From Pseudonocardia oceani (GTDB lineage Bacteria > Actinomycetota > Actinomycetes > Mycobacteriales > Pseudonocardiaceae): a stretch of 64,000 nucleotides of DNA. Positions 48,412-56,521 of this stretch are shown here, piece by piece. A program made the position numbers and the translations under genes. The stretch spans positions 3,720,001 to 3,784,000 of the forward strand of contig NZ_JADQDF010000001.1 of NCBI RefSeq assembly GCF_019263585.2, given 5' to 3'. The notes beneath the pieces were generated by a model. The model had not been told where the DNA came from. It was given only the letters and a program-made list of their open reading frames with translations, and ran no database searches. The first letter of the stretch is position 1. Every line of letters starts with the position of its first letter.

Positions 48412-48417
48412 GCCCGG

Positions 48418-48912
48418 TCAGTGCGCCCGCTCGTGGTCGAGCAGGCGCTGCTTGACCTCCACCCCCCACCGGAACCCGCCGAGCGTGCCGTCGGTGCGCA
48501 GCACCCGGTGGCACGGCACGAACAGGGCGGCGGCGTTGCGGGCGCAGGCCGATGCCGCCGCCCGCACCGCCGCAGGCCGCCCGGACTTCGCGGCGTACTC
48601 GGTGTAGGTCACCGGGGCGCCCGCCGGCACCGTGCGCAGGACGTCCCACGCGTGCTGGAGGAACTCCCCGGAGCGCTGCCGCACCGGCACGTCGTCGATC
48701 GCCGACAGCTCGCCCGCGTGGTAGCGGATGATCGCCTCGCCGACGGCGCCGATGTCGCCCGCCGTCAGCGACGACGGCCGCAGCGTCGGGTGGATCAGCG
48801 GCAGCAGGTCGTCGGTGGTGGCCGTCCAGCCCGAGGCCAGCACGGCCCCGTCCTCGTCGACGACGGCCGTGAACGGGCCGATCGGGGTGTCCAGCGTGGA
48901 CCAGGTGCTCAT
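48418..48912 (-). CDS. ogt: methylated-DNA-protein cysteine methyltransferase
   Basis: 164 aa from ATG at 48912. The active site is Cys134 in FVPCHRVLRTDG; VTYTEYAAKSGRPAAVRAAA is the DNA-binding helix-turn-helix with the arginine finger region. It removes alkyl groups from O6-alkylguanine in a suicide reaction. Its ATG overlaps the stop of the Ada/AlkA gene by 4 bp, so direct reversal and base excision of alkylation damage are co-expressed. Confidence 0.93.
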   Translation of the reverse strand: MSTWSTLDTPIGPFTAVVDEDGAVLASGWTATTDDLLPLIHPTLRPSSLTAGDIGAVGEAIIRYHAGELSAIDDVPVRQRSGEFLQHAWDVLRTVPAGAPVTYTEYAAKSGRPAAVRAAASACARNAAALFVPCHRVLRTDGTLGGFRWGVEVKQRLLDHERAH

Positions 48913-50381
48913 GACGTCCTCCGGGGAGTCGTTGCGGCGCAGCGCCACAGGTGGGTGGCGGCGTAGGACCGCCAGGGCTTCCAGGTCTCCGCGCGCGCCG
49001 TCAGGCCGTCCACGTCGGACGGCAGGTCGAGCGCGGCGGCGCCGTGGCGCACGGCGAGGTCGGTGGCGAGCAGCTCGTCGGGGTCGCCGACGATCCGCAT
49101 CGCGAGGTAGCCGGCCGTCCACGGGCCGACGCCGGGCTGCGCGAGCAGCGACTCGCGCAGCCCCGCCGCGTCGCGCCCGGGATCGAGCACCAGCGAGCCG
49201 TCGGCGACGGCCGCGGCCAGCCCGACCACCGTCGCGATCCGCCGCGCGGGCCCGGTCAGCACGGACGCGCCGTGCTCGGCGACCTGGGCGGCCGTCGGGA
49301 ACAGCAGGTCCGGCCCGCCTGCGGCGAGCGCGGGCGGCAGCCGGTCGCCGAGCGCGGCGGCGAGCCGGCCGGTGGCCGTGACACCCGCGGCCAGCGAGAC
49401 CTGCTGCCCCAGCACGGCCCGCACGGCCGTCTCGACGCCGTCGACGGTGCCGGGCAGCCGGATCCCCGGCACGGCCGCGACGCGCGCGGCGAGCGCCGGG
49501 TCGGCGCCCAGCACCTCGTCGACGGCGACGGGGTCGGCGTCGAGGTCGAGCAGCCGGCGCAGCCGCGCGACGGCGGGCCCGAGGTCGCGGGGGTCGGCCA
49601 GGCGCAGCGTGGCACGGACGTGGCCGTCGGCGGGGAAGAGGTCGACGGTCGCGGCGCCGTGGGGCAGCCGCAGCGTCCGGGCGTAGTGGCCCTCCCGGAC
49701 CTCCTCGACGCCGGGCAGCGCGCGCGTCGCGAAGTGCGCCAGCAGGCCGTCGGCGTCGAACGGGGTGCGGTGCGGCAGGCGCAGCACGAGCGTGCCCGCG
49801 ACCGGCGCGGGACGACGGCGTCCGGCCTCGGTGCGCAGCACGGTCGGCGCGACGCCGTACACCTCGCGCACGGTGTCGTTGAACTGCCGCACGCTCGCGA
49901 ACCCGGCCGCGAACGCCACGTCGGCCATCCCCAGCGGCGTCGTCTCGATCAGCAGCCGCGCGGTGTGGGCGCGGTGGGCCCGGGCGAGTGCGAGCGGCCC
50001 GGCGCCGAGCTCGGCGGTGAGCACGCGCGTGAGCTGGCGCGTCGAGTACCCAAGCGAGGACGCGAGCCCGCCCACGCCGTCGCGCTCGACGACGCCGTCG
50101 GTGATGAGGCGCATCGCGCGGGCGGCGAGGTCGGCGCGGGCGTTCCAGTCCGGGGAGCCGGGTACGGCGTCGGGGCGGCAGCGGCGGCACGCGCGGTAGC
50201 CGCGCAGCTGGGCGGCGGCCGCCGTCGGCAGGAACTCGACGTTGGCGCGCTTGGGCTTCATGGCCGGGCAGGACGGGCGGCAGTAGATCTTCGTGGTGCG
50301 GACGGCGGCGATGAAGTGCCCGTCGAACCGCGCGTCGCGCGAGGCGAGGGCGTTGTAGCAGCGGTCGTGGTCGAGGAGCAC
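48909..50381 (-). CDS. Ada-AlkA fusion: methyl-sensing regulator and DNA-3-methyladenine glycosylase II
   Basis: 490 aa from GTG at 50381. The Ada N-domain has zinc cysteines C34, C38, C65 and C68 (KIYCRPSCPA, YRACRRCRP); C34 would be the methyl acceptor from phosphotriesters. An AraC HTH pair follows (LASSLGYSTRQLTRVLTAEL, ADVAFAAGFASVRQFNDTVR). The AlkA domain (about 195-480) has a helix-hairpin-helix GVGPWTAGYLAMR and catalytic Asp in LLATDLAVRHG. Alkylated DNA should methylate the N-domain and switch on this operon, including ogt. Confidence 0.93.
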   Translation of the reverse strand: MLLDHDRCYNALASRDARFDGHFIAAVRTTKIYCRPSCPAMKPKRANVEFLPTAAAAQLRGYRACRRCRPDAVPGSPDWNARADLAARAMRLITDGVVERDGVGGLASSLGYSTRQLTRVLTAELGAGPLALARAHRAHTARLLIETTPLGMADVAFAAGFASVRQFNDTVREVYGVAPTVLRTEAGRRRPAPVAGTLVLRLPHRTPFDADGLLAHFATRALPGVEEVREGHYARTLRLPHGAATVDLFPADGHVRATLRLADPRDLGPAVARLRRLLDLDADPVAVDEVLGADPALAARVAAVPGIRLPGTVDGVETAVRAVLGQQVSLAAGVTATGRLAAALGDRLPPALAAGGPDLLFPTAAQVAEHGASVLTGPARRIATVVGLAAAVADGSLVLDPGRDAAGLRESLLAQPGVGPWTAGYLAMRIVGDPDELLATDLAVRHGAAALDLPSDVDGLTARAETWKPWRSYAATHLWRCAATTPRRTS

Positions 50382-50469
50382 GACGTCGACTGTGCCACCC
50401 CGCCCCCGCCGGTACTGGCGGGAATCGGACGCGGCTCGTCGCGCGGCGGGAGGGGCCGGATGAGAGGCG

Positions 50470-50491
50470 TCTCATCCGCCTCTCACCCTCC
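50470..50491. promoter_or_regulatory. two 11-bp direct repeats, candidate response-regulator site
   Basis: TCTCATCCGCC (50470-50480) and TCTCACCCTCC (50481-50491) are head-to-tail with exactly 11-bp spacing, the geometry bound by OmpR/PhoB dimers. An overlapping palindrome TGAGAGGCG / CGCCTCTCA spans 50461-50485. The site is 30 bp before the first gene of the unit that encodes an OmpR-type regulator, suggesting autoregulation. Confidence 0.6.
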
Positions 50492-50520
50492 GGTCACCGC
50501 TCCCGGGCAGGATCGACGGC

Positions 50521-50769
50521 ATGCGCACCCCCCTGGCCGCGGCGATCGGCGTGCTGGTCGTCGCCGGGGTCGTGGCCGGCGTGTCGGCGACCCGCTCCGC
50601 GCCCGAGGGCCCCGCCCCGGTGCAGCCCATCCGCGTCGAGGCGCCGGCCGGGGTCCTCGCGCCGGTGCCGGTGGCCCCGCCCGACCCCGACGGCTACGTC
50701 GCCCCCCCGCCCGCCGACGATGACGATGATGATGATGATGACGATGACGGCCCCGACGACGACGACTGA
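50521..50769 (+). CDS. small exported acidic protein at the head of a two-component operon
   Basis: 82 aa from ATG at 50521. The signal/anchor is MRTPLAAAIGVLVVAGVVAG. A Pro/Ala/Val linker follows, and the protein ends in 11 consecutive aspartates, Gly-Pro and 4 more aspartates. The poly-Asp tail could bind Ca2+ or other cations outside the membrane. The gene overlaps the histidine kinase start, so it may be a periplasmic ligand, modulator or reporter of that kinase. Confidence 0.7.
   Translation: MRTPLAAAIGVLVVAGVVAGVSATRSAPEGPAPVQPIRVEAPAGVLAPVPVAPPDPDGYVAPPPADDDDDDDDDDDGPDDDD
50716..50748 (+). repeat. GAT/GAC triplet tract with double coding use
   Basis: Eleven triplets of GAT or GAC encode poly-Asp in one frame. 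In the overlapping frame the same bases give seven in-frame ATG codons (50720, 50726, 50729, 50732, 50735, 50738, 50744) for the downstream kinase. Confidence 0.85.
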
Positions 50770-52264
50770 ACCGCTGCCCCGGGCCCTCCCGACCCCCGCC
50801 GTGCGCGCACTGCCCCGCCTGCGCCTGCGCCTGCCCGGCACCGCGCGGATGCGGATCGTCGGCTGGGTGCTCGCGCTCGTGCTGCTCGCGCTGTCGGTCG
50901 TCACGTTCGTGACGTGGCGCCTGCTCCTGCAGGACACCGACGCGCGGATGCGGGCGGCGCTGGTCAACGAGGTGGAGGAGTTCGCGGGCGTCGTGGCCGA
51001 GGGCGTCAACCCGCGCGACGGCGCCCCGTTCGCCTCCGTCGGCGACGTGCTCGACGCGGCCATCGCCTACAACCAGGCGCGCCCGAACGAGAAGTTCCTC
51101 GGCTACGTCGACGGAGCGTTCGCCTACCAGAGCCGCCGCGCCGACGACGCGCCCGCGGTGCTGCAGAACGACCCGGCGTTCACCGCGCTCGTCGCCGACG
51201 TGACGGCGCCGGTGCAGCAGAGCTACGAGAGCGCGACGGGCGAGGTGCTCTACCTCGCCGTACCGATCGAGTTCGCCGACCCGGCGGGCAGCACCGGCGT
51301 CATCGTCGCCGCCTACCTCGTCGACGACGAGCGCGAGGCCGCCCACGACGCCGCGCGCGTGATGCTGCTGGTCGGGGCGCTGACGGCGCTGCTCGCGGCG
51401 GGCGGTGCGTGGCTCGTCGCGGGCCGGATCCTGCGCCCGCTGCGCGACGTCGCCGACACCGCGCGCTCCATCACCGACACCGACATCTCCCGCCGCATCC
51501 CGCTCGGCCCGGGCACCGACGACGGCCGCGACGAGCTGCGCGACCTCGTGCACACCGTCAACGCGATGCTCGACCGCGTCGAGACCGGCGTCGACGTCCA
51601 GCGCCGCTTCGTCGACGACGCCGGCCACGAGCTGCGCACCCCCATCACCATCGTGCGCGGGCACCTGGAGGTGCTCGACGCGCACGACCCCGCCGACGTC
51701 GCCTCCACCGTCGACCTCGTCGACGACGAGCTGGAGCGCATGAACCGCATGGTCTCGGACCTGCTGCTGCTCGCCCGCTCCGAGCAGCCGACGTTCCTGC
51801 ACCCCGAGCCGACCGACGTCGGCGAGCTCACCGAGGACGTGTTCGGCAAGGTCGTCACGCTGGGGGAGCGGGAGTGGGTGCTGGAGACGGCGGCCCGCGT
51901 CGACGCCGTCGTCGACCCGCAGCGGATCACGCAGGCGATCGTCGCCCTCGCCGACAACGCCGTCCGCTGCACCCGCCCCGGCGACCGCATCGCGATCGGC
52001 TCCCAGCTCGCCGGTGGCGAGCTGCGGTTCTGGATGGCCGACTCCGGCCCCGGCATCGCCGAGGCCGACCGCGCCCGCATCTTCGAGCGCTTCGCCCGCG
52101 GCACGTCCACCGGGCGCCGGTCCGAGGGGGCCGGGCTGGGGCTGTCGATCATCCGCGCCATCGCCGTCGCGCACGGCGGCCAGGTGCTGCTCGACAGCGT
52201 CGTCGGCCGGGGCGCCACGTTCACCATCGCCGTACCGGCGGTCCTGTCCGAGGAGAGCCCGTGA
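50744..52264 (+). CDS. two-component sensor histidine kinase
   Basis: 506 aa if the last of seven stacked ATGs is used; the earliest (50720) adds 8 residues. Two membrane spans (MRIVGWVLALVLLALSVVTF; LLVGALTALLAAGGAWLVAG) flank an external domain of about 150 residues. HAMP, HisKA (FVDDAGHELRTPITIVRGHL, phospho-His) and HATPase_c (DNAVRCT, DSGPGI, GAGLGLSI) follow. A partner response regulator overlaps by 4 bp (GTGA). The start overlaps the acidic exported-protein gene, so translation is coupled. Signal unknown. Confidence 0.93.
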   Translation: MTAPTTTTEPLPRALPTPAVRALPRLRLRLPGTARMRIVGWVLALVLLALSVVTFVTWRLLLQDTDARMRAALVNEVEEFAGVVAEGVNPRDGAPFASVGDVLDAAIAYNQARPNEKFLGYVDGAFAYQSRRADDAPAVLQNDPAFTALVADVTAPVQQSYESATGEVLYLAVPIEFADPAGSTGVIVAAYLVDDEREAAHDAARVMLLVGALTALLAAGGAWLVAGRILRPLRDVADTARSITDTDISRRIPLGPGTDDGRDELRDLVHTVNAMLDRVETGVDVQRRFVDDAGHELRTPITIVRGHLEVLDAHDPADVASTVDLVDDELERMNRMVSDLLLLARSEQPTFLHPEPTDVGELTEDVFGKVVTLGEREWVLETAARVDAVVDPQRITQAIVALADNAVRCTRPGDRIAIGSQLAGGELRFWMADSGPGIAEADRARIFERFARGTSTGRRSEGAGLGLSIIRAIAVAHGGQVLLDSVVGRGATFTIAVPAVLSEESP

Positions 52265-52926
52265 GCCGCATCCTGATCGCCGAGGACGAGCCGCGGATCT
52301 CCGCGTTCGTCGAGAAGGGGCTGACGGCCAACGGGTTCGTGACGACGGTGGTGTCCGACGGTCTCTCCGCCTACGACCACGCCGTCTCCGGCGGCTTCGA
52401 CCTGCTCGTCCTCGACATCGGCCTGCCCGGCATGGACGGCTTCGCGGTCCTGCGCAAGCTCCGCTCCGACCGCTGCACGATCCCGGTGATCGTGCTGACG
52501 GCGCGCGACGGCGTCCGCGACACGGTCGCCGGGCTGGAGGGCGGCGCCGACGACTACATGGCCAAGCCGTTCCGCTTCGAGGAGCTGCTCGCCCGCGTGC
52601 GGCTGCGGCTGACGACCGAGCGCTCGGCCGAGCTGACCGTCCTCGTCCACGGCGGGCTGCAGCTCGACCTCCGCACCCGCCGCGCGCTGGTCGGGGACAC
52701 CACCGTCGACCTCTCGGCGCGGGAGTTCGCGCTGGCCGAGACGTTCCTGCGGCACGCGGGGCAGGTGCTCACGCGCGAGCAGCTGCTCTCGCACGTGTGG
52801 GGCTACGACTTCGACCCCGGCTCCAACGTCGTCGACGTCTACGTGCGCTACCTGCGGCGCAAGCTCGGGGCCGAGCGGATCGCCACGGTGCGGGGGATGG
52901 GCTACCGGCTCGACGCAGTGGAGTAG
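52261..52926 (+). CDS. OmpR-family response regulator
   Basis: 221 aa from GTG at 52261. The receiver has acidic pocket EDEP, phospho-acceptor Asp52 in LVLDIGLPGMDG, LTARD and the conserved Lys in MAKPFRFEELLAR. The winged helix (about 130-215) has LSAREFALAETFLRHAGQVL and VVDVYVRYLRRKLG. It is activated by the kinase encoded upstream and probably binds the direct repeats at 50470. Confidence 0.95.
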   Translation: MSRILIAEDEPRISAFVEKGLTANGFVTTVVSDGLSAYDHAVSGGFDLLVLDIGLPGMDGFAVLRKLRSDRCTIPVIVLTARDGVRDTVAGLEGGADDYMAKPFRFEELLARVRLRLTTERSAELTVLVHGGLQLDLRTRRALVGDTTVDLSAREFALAETFLRHAGQVLTREQLLSHVWGYDFDPGSNVVDVYVRYLRRKLGAERIATVRGMGYRLDAVE

Positions 52927-52948
52927 CGGCGTGGAGGAGGAGCGGGGC

Positions 52949-53572
52949 TCAGCCGCAGACGGTGCCGAGCAGGCCGCCGCAGGAGACGCCGAGGGGCTCG
53001 GCGACGCGGCCGACGAGGGTGTCGGCGCCGTCGTCGGTGGAGGAGCCGGCCGCGCTCTCCTCGTTGCCGTCGCTGGTCCCGCCGTCGCCGTCGCCGCCGT
53101 CGCCGCCACCGGTCGCCGGGGCGTCGTCGGTGTCGGCCGGTGCGGACTCCGCGGCGGGCGCGGGGGCGCGCTGCAGAGCGGGGGCCGGCGCGGCCGCGGG
53201 AGGCGCCGCGGCCGCGGGAGCCGGGGCGGCCGGAGCCCGGCGCGGGGCGGGCGCGGCGGGGGCCTCCGGTGCGGGGGCGGCGCGGCGGGCGGCCGACCTC
53301 GGTGCGGAGGCCTGCGGTACCGGCACGGCGGCGGGAGCCGTCCGGGGCGACGGCTGGGGCGCCGCCACGGGTGCCTCGACGGGCTCGGGCCGACGGTCGT
53401 CGACCGGGAGCTCCGGGATGATGCCGGTCCGCGCGGTGGTGCCGACGGGTGCCGGAGCGGCCACCGCGGCGTCGGCCTCGGACAGTCGCACCACGGTCAC
53501 ACCCCCGGCCACCAGGGCGGCTCCGGCGGCGGCCGCGAGCATCGTCCGAACGGCTCCGTGCACGGGTCCCAC
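52949..53572 (-). CDS. Ala/Pro-rich exported protein of unknown function
   Basis: 207 aa from GTG at 53572; GTG 53563 and ATG 53542 are alternatives. The N-terminal hydrophobic segment (MLAAAAGAALVAGGVTVV) is a signal or anchor. The middle is an Ala/Pro-rich, low-complexity stalk (about 35-145), then a Gly/Asp segment and a short C-terminal motif with two cysteines (GVSCGGLLGTVCG). The final motif could form a disulfide loop. Such stalks span cell walls. Convergent with the two-component unit; no family recognised. Confidence 0.6.
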   Translation of the reverse strand: MGPVHGAVRTMLAAAAGAALVAGGVTVVRLSEADAAVAAPAPVGTTARTGIIPELPVDDRRPEPVEAPVAAPQPSPRTAPAAVPVPQASAPRSAARRAAPAPEAPAAPAPRRAPAAPAPAAAAPPAAAPAPALQRAPAPAAESAPADTDDAPATGGGDGGDGDGGTSDGNEESAAGSSTDDGADTLVGRVAEPLGVSCGGLLGTVCG

Positions 53573-53680
53573 CTCTCGTCGCCCGGCGGCGAGGGCCGCC
53601 TGCGGGATCTGGCGGGCCGACAGTACCGCCGAACGGCCTAACGGGCCGACCGGGAGGCGTGGCCCGGTCCGGACGGCGAC

Positions 53681-53686
53681 TACGCT
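53681..53686 (+). promoter_or_regulatory. -10 box of a leaderless ychF promoter
   Basis: TACGCT ends 8 nt before the GTG at 53695; no ribosome binding site is visible. Confidence 0.4.
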
Positions 53687-53694
53687 GGTCCCTC

Positions 53695-54768
53695 GTGTCT
53701 CTCACCCTCGGCATCGTCGGCCTGCCCAACGTCGGGAAGTCGACGCTGTTCAACGCGCTGACCAACAACGACGTGCTCGCCGCGAACTACCCCTTCGCCA
53801 CGATCGAGCCCAACGTCGGCGTGGTCCCGCTGCCGGATCCGCGCCTCGACGAGCTCGCGAAGATCCACGACTCGGTGAAGACCGTGCCCGCCGTGGTGTC
53901 GTTCGTCGACATCGCCGGCATCGTCAAGGGCGCCTCCGAGGGCGCCGGGCTGGGCAACAAGTTCCTCGCCAACATCCGCGAGTCCGACGCCATCTGCCAG
54001 GTGGTGCGCGTGTTCGACGACCCGGACGTGATCCACGTCGACGACCGCATCGACCCGGCCTCCGACATCGAGACGATCTCCACCGAGCTGATCCTCGCCG
54101 ACCTCCAGACCCTGGAGAAGGCCATCCCGCGCCTGACCAAGGAGGCGCGGATGCAGAAGGACCGGCGCCCGGTGCTGGCGGCCGCGGAGGCCGCCGCGGA
54201 GATCCTCAACGGCGGCACCACGCTGTTCGCCGCGGGCGTCGACCGCGAGCCGCTGCGCGAGCTCACCCTGCTCACGACGAAGCCGTTCCTCTACGTCTTC
54301 AACGCCGACGAGGGCGTCCTCACCGACGACGCCCGGCGCAAGGAGCTCACCGAGCTCGTCGCCCCGGCCGACGCGGTGTTCCTCGACGCGAAGGTGGAGT
54401 CGGAGCTGCTCGAGCTCGACGAGGAGTCGGCCCGCGAGCTGCTGGAGTCGATCGGCCAGACCGAGCCGGGCCTGCACGCCCTGGCCCGCGCCGGCTTCCA
54501 CACCCTCGGCCTGCAGACCTACCTCACCGCCGGCCCGAAGGAGGCCCGCGCCTGGACGATCCCGCGCGGCGCCACCGCCCCCCAGGCCGCAGGCGTCATC
54601 CACACCGACTTCGAGCGCGGCTTCATCAAGGCCGAGATCGTGTCCTACGACGACCTCATCGCCACGGGCTCGATGGCGGCGGCGAAGGCGGCGGGCAGGG
54701 TGCGCATGGAGGGCAAGGACTACGTGATGGCCGACGGCGACGTGGTGGAGTTCCGCTTCAACGTCTGA
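53695..54768 (+). CDS. ychF: redox-regulated ATPase YchF (Obg family)
   Basis: 357 aa from GTG at 53695. G1 is GLPNVGKSTLFNAL, the FATIEPNVG switch and DIAGIVKGASEGAGLGNKFL (G3) follow. The specificity motif differs from NKxD, as expected for ATP-preferring YchF. The C-terminal TGS domain has TAGPKEARAWTI and VIHTDFERGFIKAEI. YchF binds ribosomes and modulates stress responses. It is the right-hand anchor of the conserved block (Rv1112). Confidence 0.95.
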   Translation: MSLTLGIVGLPNVGKSTLFNALTNNDVLAANYPFATIEPNVGVVPLPDPRLDELAKIHDSVKTVPAVVSFVDIAGIVKGASEGAGLGNKFLANIRESDAICQVVRVFDDPDVIHVDDRIDPASDIETISTELILADLQTLEKAIPRLTKEARMQKDRRPVLAAAEAAAEILNGGTTLFAAGVDREPLRELTLLTTKPFLYVFNADEGVLTDDARRKELTELVAPADAVFLDAKVESELLELDEESARELLESIGQTEPGLHALARAGFHTLGLQTYLTAGPKEARAWTIPRGATAPQAAGVIHTDFERGFIKAEIVSYDDLIATGSMAAAKAAGRVRMEGKDYVMADGDVVEFRFNV

Positions 54769-55148
54769 CGCGGTCCCGGCCCTCACGGCTCCTCGGACCG
54801 ACTCCGTGCTGGCGGGCAGGGGCGTGTCGGGTGACCGGCAGCCCATGGTCACCATCTCGGCAGGTGTTCCGGCGGTAAGTGGCTGCTCTCCTGCCCAGGC
54901 GATGATCATGGACGAGCAGCCGTCGTATGATCACCGGGAGTGTGACGTCACGGTCCCGCCGACGACTGCGACGGCGCATTTCCGACGATCGCCGCGCTCG
55001 CCAGCCCCGACCGTCGTCATGATCACCGCGTGAGCGCGCATCCGGCCCACATCCGGCCGAGGCCGCCCCCGTGACGCGGTCCGCGGCGCGACCGATGATT
55101 CCGCGCCGCGGGCCGGGTCTCGTTCCCATGGCCCGTTCAGGAGATGCC
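54769..55148. other. intergenic region with a direct repeat and a palindrome
   Basis: 380 bp without a credible gene. ATGATCACCG occurs at 54927-54936 and 55019-55028, each preceded by CGTCGT, 92 bp apart. GTGACGTCAC, a perfect 10-bp palindrome, lies at 54942-54951. These may be regulator sites for the following gene. Confidence 0.4.
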
Positions 55149-55784
55149 GTGCCGCAGTCCCGCGAAGCGCTGTGGGCGCTCGTCCACGAGGAGCGTGCGG
55201 CCCTGGCCGACGACCTCGCCGGCCTCGCGCCGGAGCAGTGGCCCGCCCCGTCGCTGTGCGGGGAGTGGTCGGTGGAGGAGGTCGTCGCGCACCTGACCGC
55301 CGCCGCGAGCGTCGGGCGCTTCCGCTGGATCCGCAGCATGGTCGGCGCACGCTTCGATGCGGACCTGCACAACCGCCGCCGCCTCGCCGAGCACCGCGGG
55401 GCGACGCCCGACGAGACGCTCGCCCGGTTCCGCGCCGCCGTCCCGAGCACGACGGCGCCCTCGGGGCACACGCCCGCATGGCTCGGGGAGGTCGTCGTCC
55501 ACGCGCAGGACGTGCGGCGGCCGCTGGGTCTGCCGCGGACGCCGTCGGTCGCGGCGGCCACGGAGGTCGCGCGGTTCTTCGCGTCCCGCGACTTCACGGT
55601 GAACAGCCGGACCGCGGTCGCCGGGCTGCGGCTCGAGGCCGTCGACGGTCCGTTCGCCACGGGGGACGGCCCGCTGGTGCGCGGTACGACGCTCGTGCTG
55701 GTCATGGCGATGGCCGGGCGCACCGCCTACCTCGACGACCTGGACGGTGCCGGCGTGAACGAACTGCGCAGCCGCATCGCCTAG
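55149..55784 (+). CDS. maleylpyruvate isomerase-like / mycothiol-dependent DinB-fold protein
   Basis: 211 aa from GTG at 55149, supported by AGGAG 6 nt upstream; an ATG at 55128 is in frame. The MDMPI N-terminal domain is seen in LVHEERAALADDLAGLAPEQ, CGEWSVEEVVAHLTAAAS and WLGEVVVHAQDVRRPLGLP, whose His residues are metal ligands in this superfamily (TIGR03083 group). A small C-terminal domain follows. Members use mycothiol as cofactor or have unknown roles. It lies directly before the Clp-N regulator operators. Confidence 0.82.
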   Translation: MPQSREALWALVHEERAALADDLAGLAPEQWPAPSLCGEWSVEEVVAHLTAAASVGRFRWIRSMVGARFDADLHNRRRLAEHRGATPDETLARFRAAVPSTTAPSGHTPAWLGEVVVHAQDVRRPLGLPRTPSVAAATEVARFFASRDFTVNSRTAVAGLRLEAVDGPFATGDGPLVRGTTLVLVMAMAGRTAYLDDLDGAGVNELRSRIA

Positions 55785-55785
55785 T

Positions 55786-55833
55786 CGTCAACCTGCAGTT
55801 GACGAACGGCCAATCGTCAACTTACAGTTGACG
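55786..55833. promoter_or_regulatory. twin palindromic operators overlapping a leaderless promoter
   Basis: Two sites with identical arms, CGTCAAC-CTGCA-GTTGACG (55786-55804) and CGTCAAC-TTACA-GTTGACG (55815-55833), are centred 29 bp apart. The right arm of the first contains a -35-like TTGACG (55799-55804). The second contains a -10 TACAGT (55823-55828) 18 bp later. The ATG follows at 55835, so bound repressor would cover the whole promoter. Confidence 0.75.
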
Positions 55834-55834
55834 C

Positions 55835-56521
55835 ATGACGATCCGCATGAACAACCCCGTCTCGCTCGACGAACTCATCTCCACGATCAACACCGTCCAC
55901 GGGTCGCCGCTGGAGCGGCTGACCGGCGCGGTGGTCGCCGCCGACGCGCTCGGTGACGTCGCCGACCATCTCATCGGCCACTTCGTCGACCAGGCCCGCA
56001 GGTCGGGGGCGTCGTGGACGGAGATCGGCGGGAGCCTCGGCGTGTCCAAGCAGGCCGCGCAGAAGCGGTTCGTGCCCAAGGAGTCCGACGAGGGGTTCAG
56101 CCGCTTCACCCTCGCGGCGCGCAGCGTGGTGGTGGCCGCGCAGAACGAGGCGCGGGCGGCGGAGAACGACACGATCACCCCCGCGCACCTGGTGCTGGGC
56201 CTGCTCGCCGAGCCGGGCACGGGCGCCGCGGCGGCGTTCGCGGCGAAGGGCCTGAGCGCCGACGTCGTGCGCGGCGCGGCCACCGCGCTGCTGCCGCCGC
56301 GCGCGGAGTCGCTGCCCGCGCTCGTCCCGTTCGACGCCCCGGCGAAGAAGGCCCTGGAGCTGACGTTCCGCGAGGCGCTGCGGCTGGGGCACGAGGCCGT
56401 CGGCACCGGACACGTCCTGCTCGCGCTGCTCGAGGTCGAGGACGGTAGCGGTCCGCTGTCCTCGCTCGGGCTGACGAAGGACGCCGTGGACGCCGACCCG
56501 GACCTCGACGCCGTGGCCTAG
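55835..56521 (+). CDS. HTH plus Clp N-terminal-domain regulator
   Basis: 228 aa, apparently leaderless from ATG at 55835. The N-terminal part (about 1-82) has an HTH (WTEIGGSLGVSKQAAQKR). Residues about 85-225 are a double Clp N-domain (ARSVVVAAQNEARAAENDTI, PAHLVLGLLAEPGTGAAAAF, EALRLGHEAVGTGHVLLALL), which binds peptides or adaptor clients in ClpA/ClpC. There is no AAA+ ATPase domain. The fusion suggests a regulator sensing a protein or peptide through the Clp-N fold, repressing itself through the twin operators. Confidence 0.85.
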   Translation: MTIRMNNPVSLDELISTINTVHGSPLERLTGAVVAADALGDVADHLIGHFVDQARRSGASWTEIGGSLGVSKQAAQKRFVPKESDEGFSRFTLAARSVVVAAQNEARAAENDTITPAHLVLGLLAEPGTGAAAAFAAKGLSADVVRGAATALLPPRAESLPALVPFDAPAKKALELTFREALRLGHEAVGTGHVLLALLEVEDGSGPLSSLGLTKDAVDADPDLDAVA

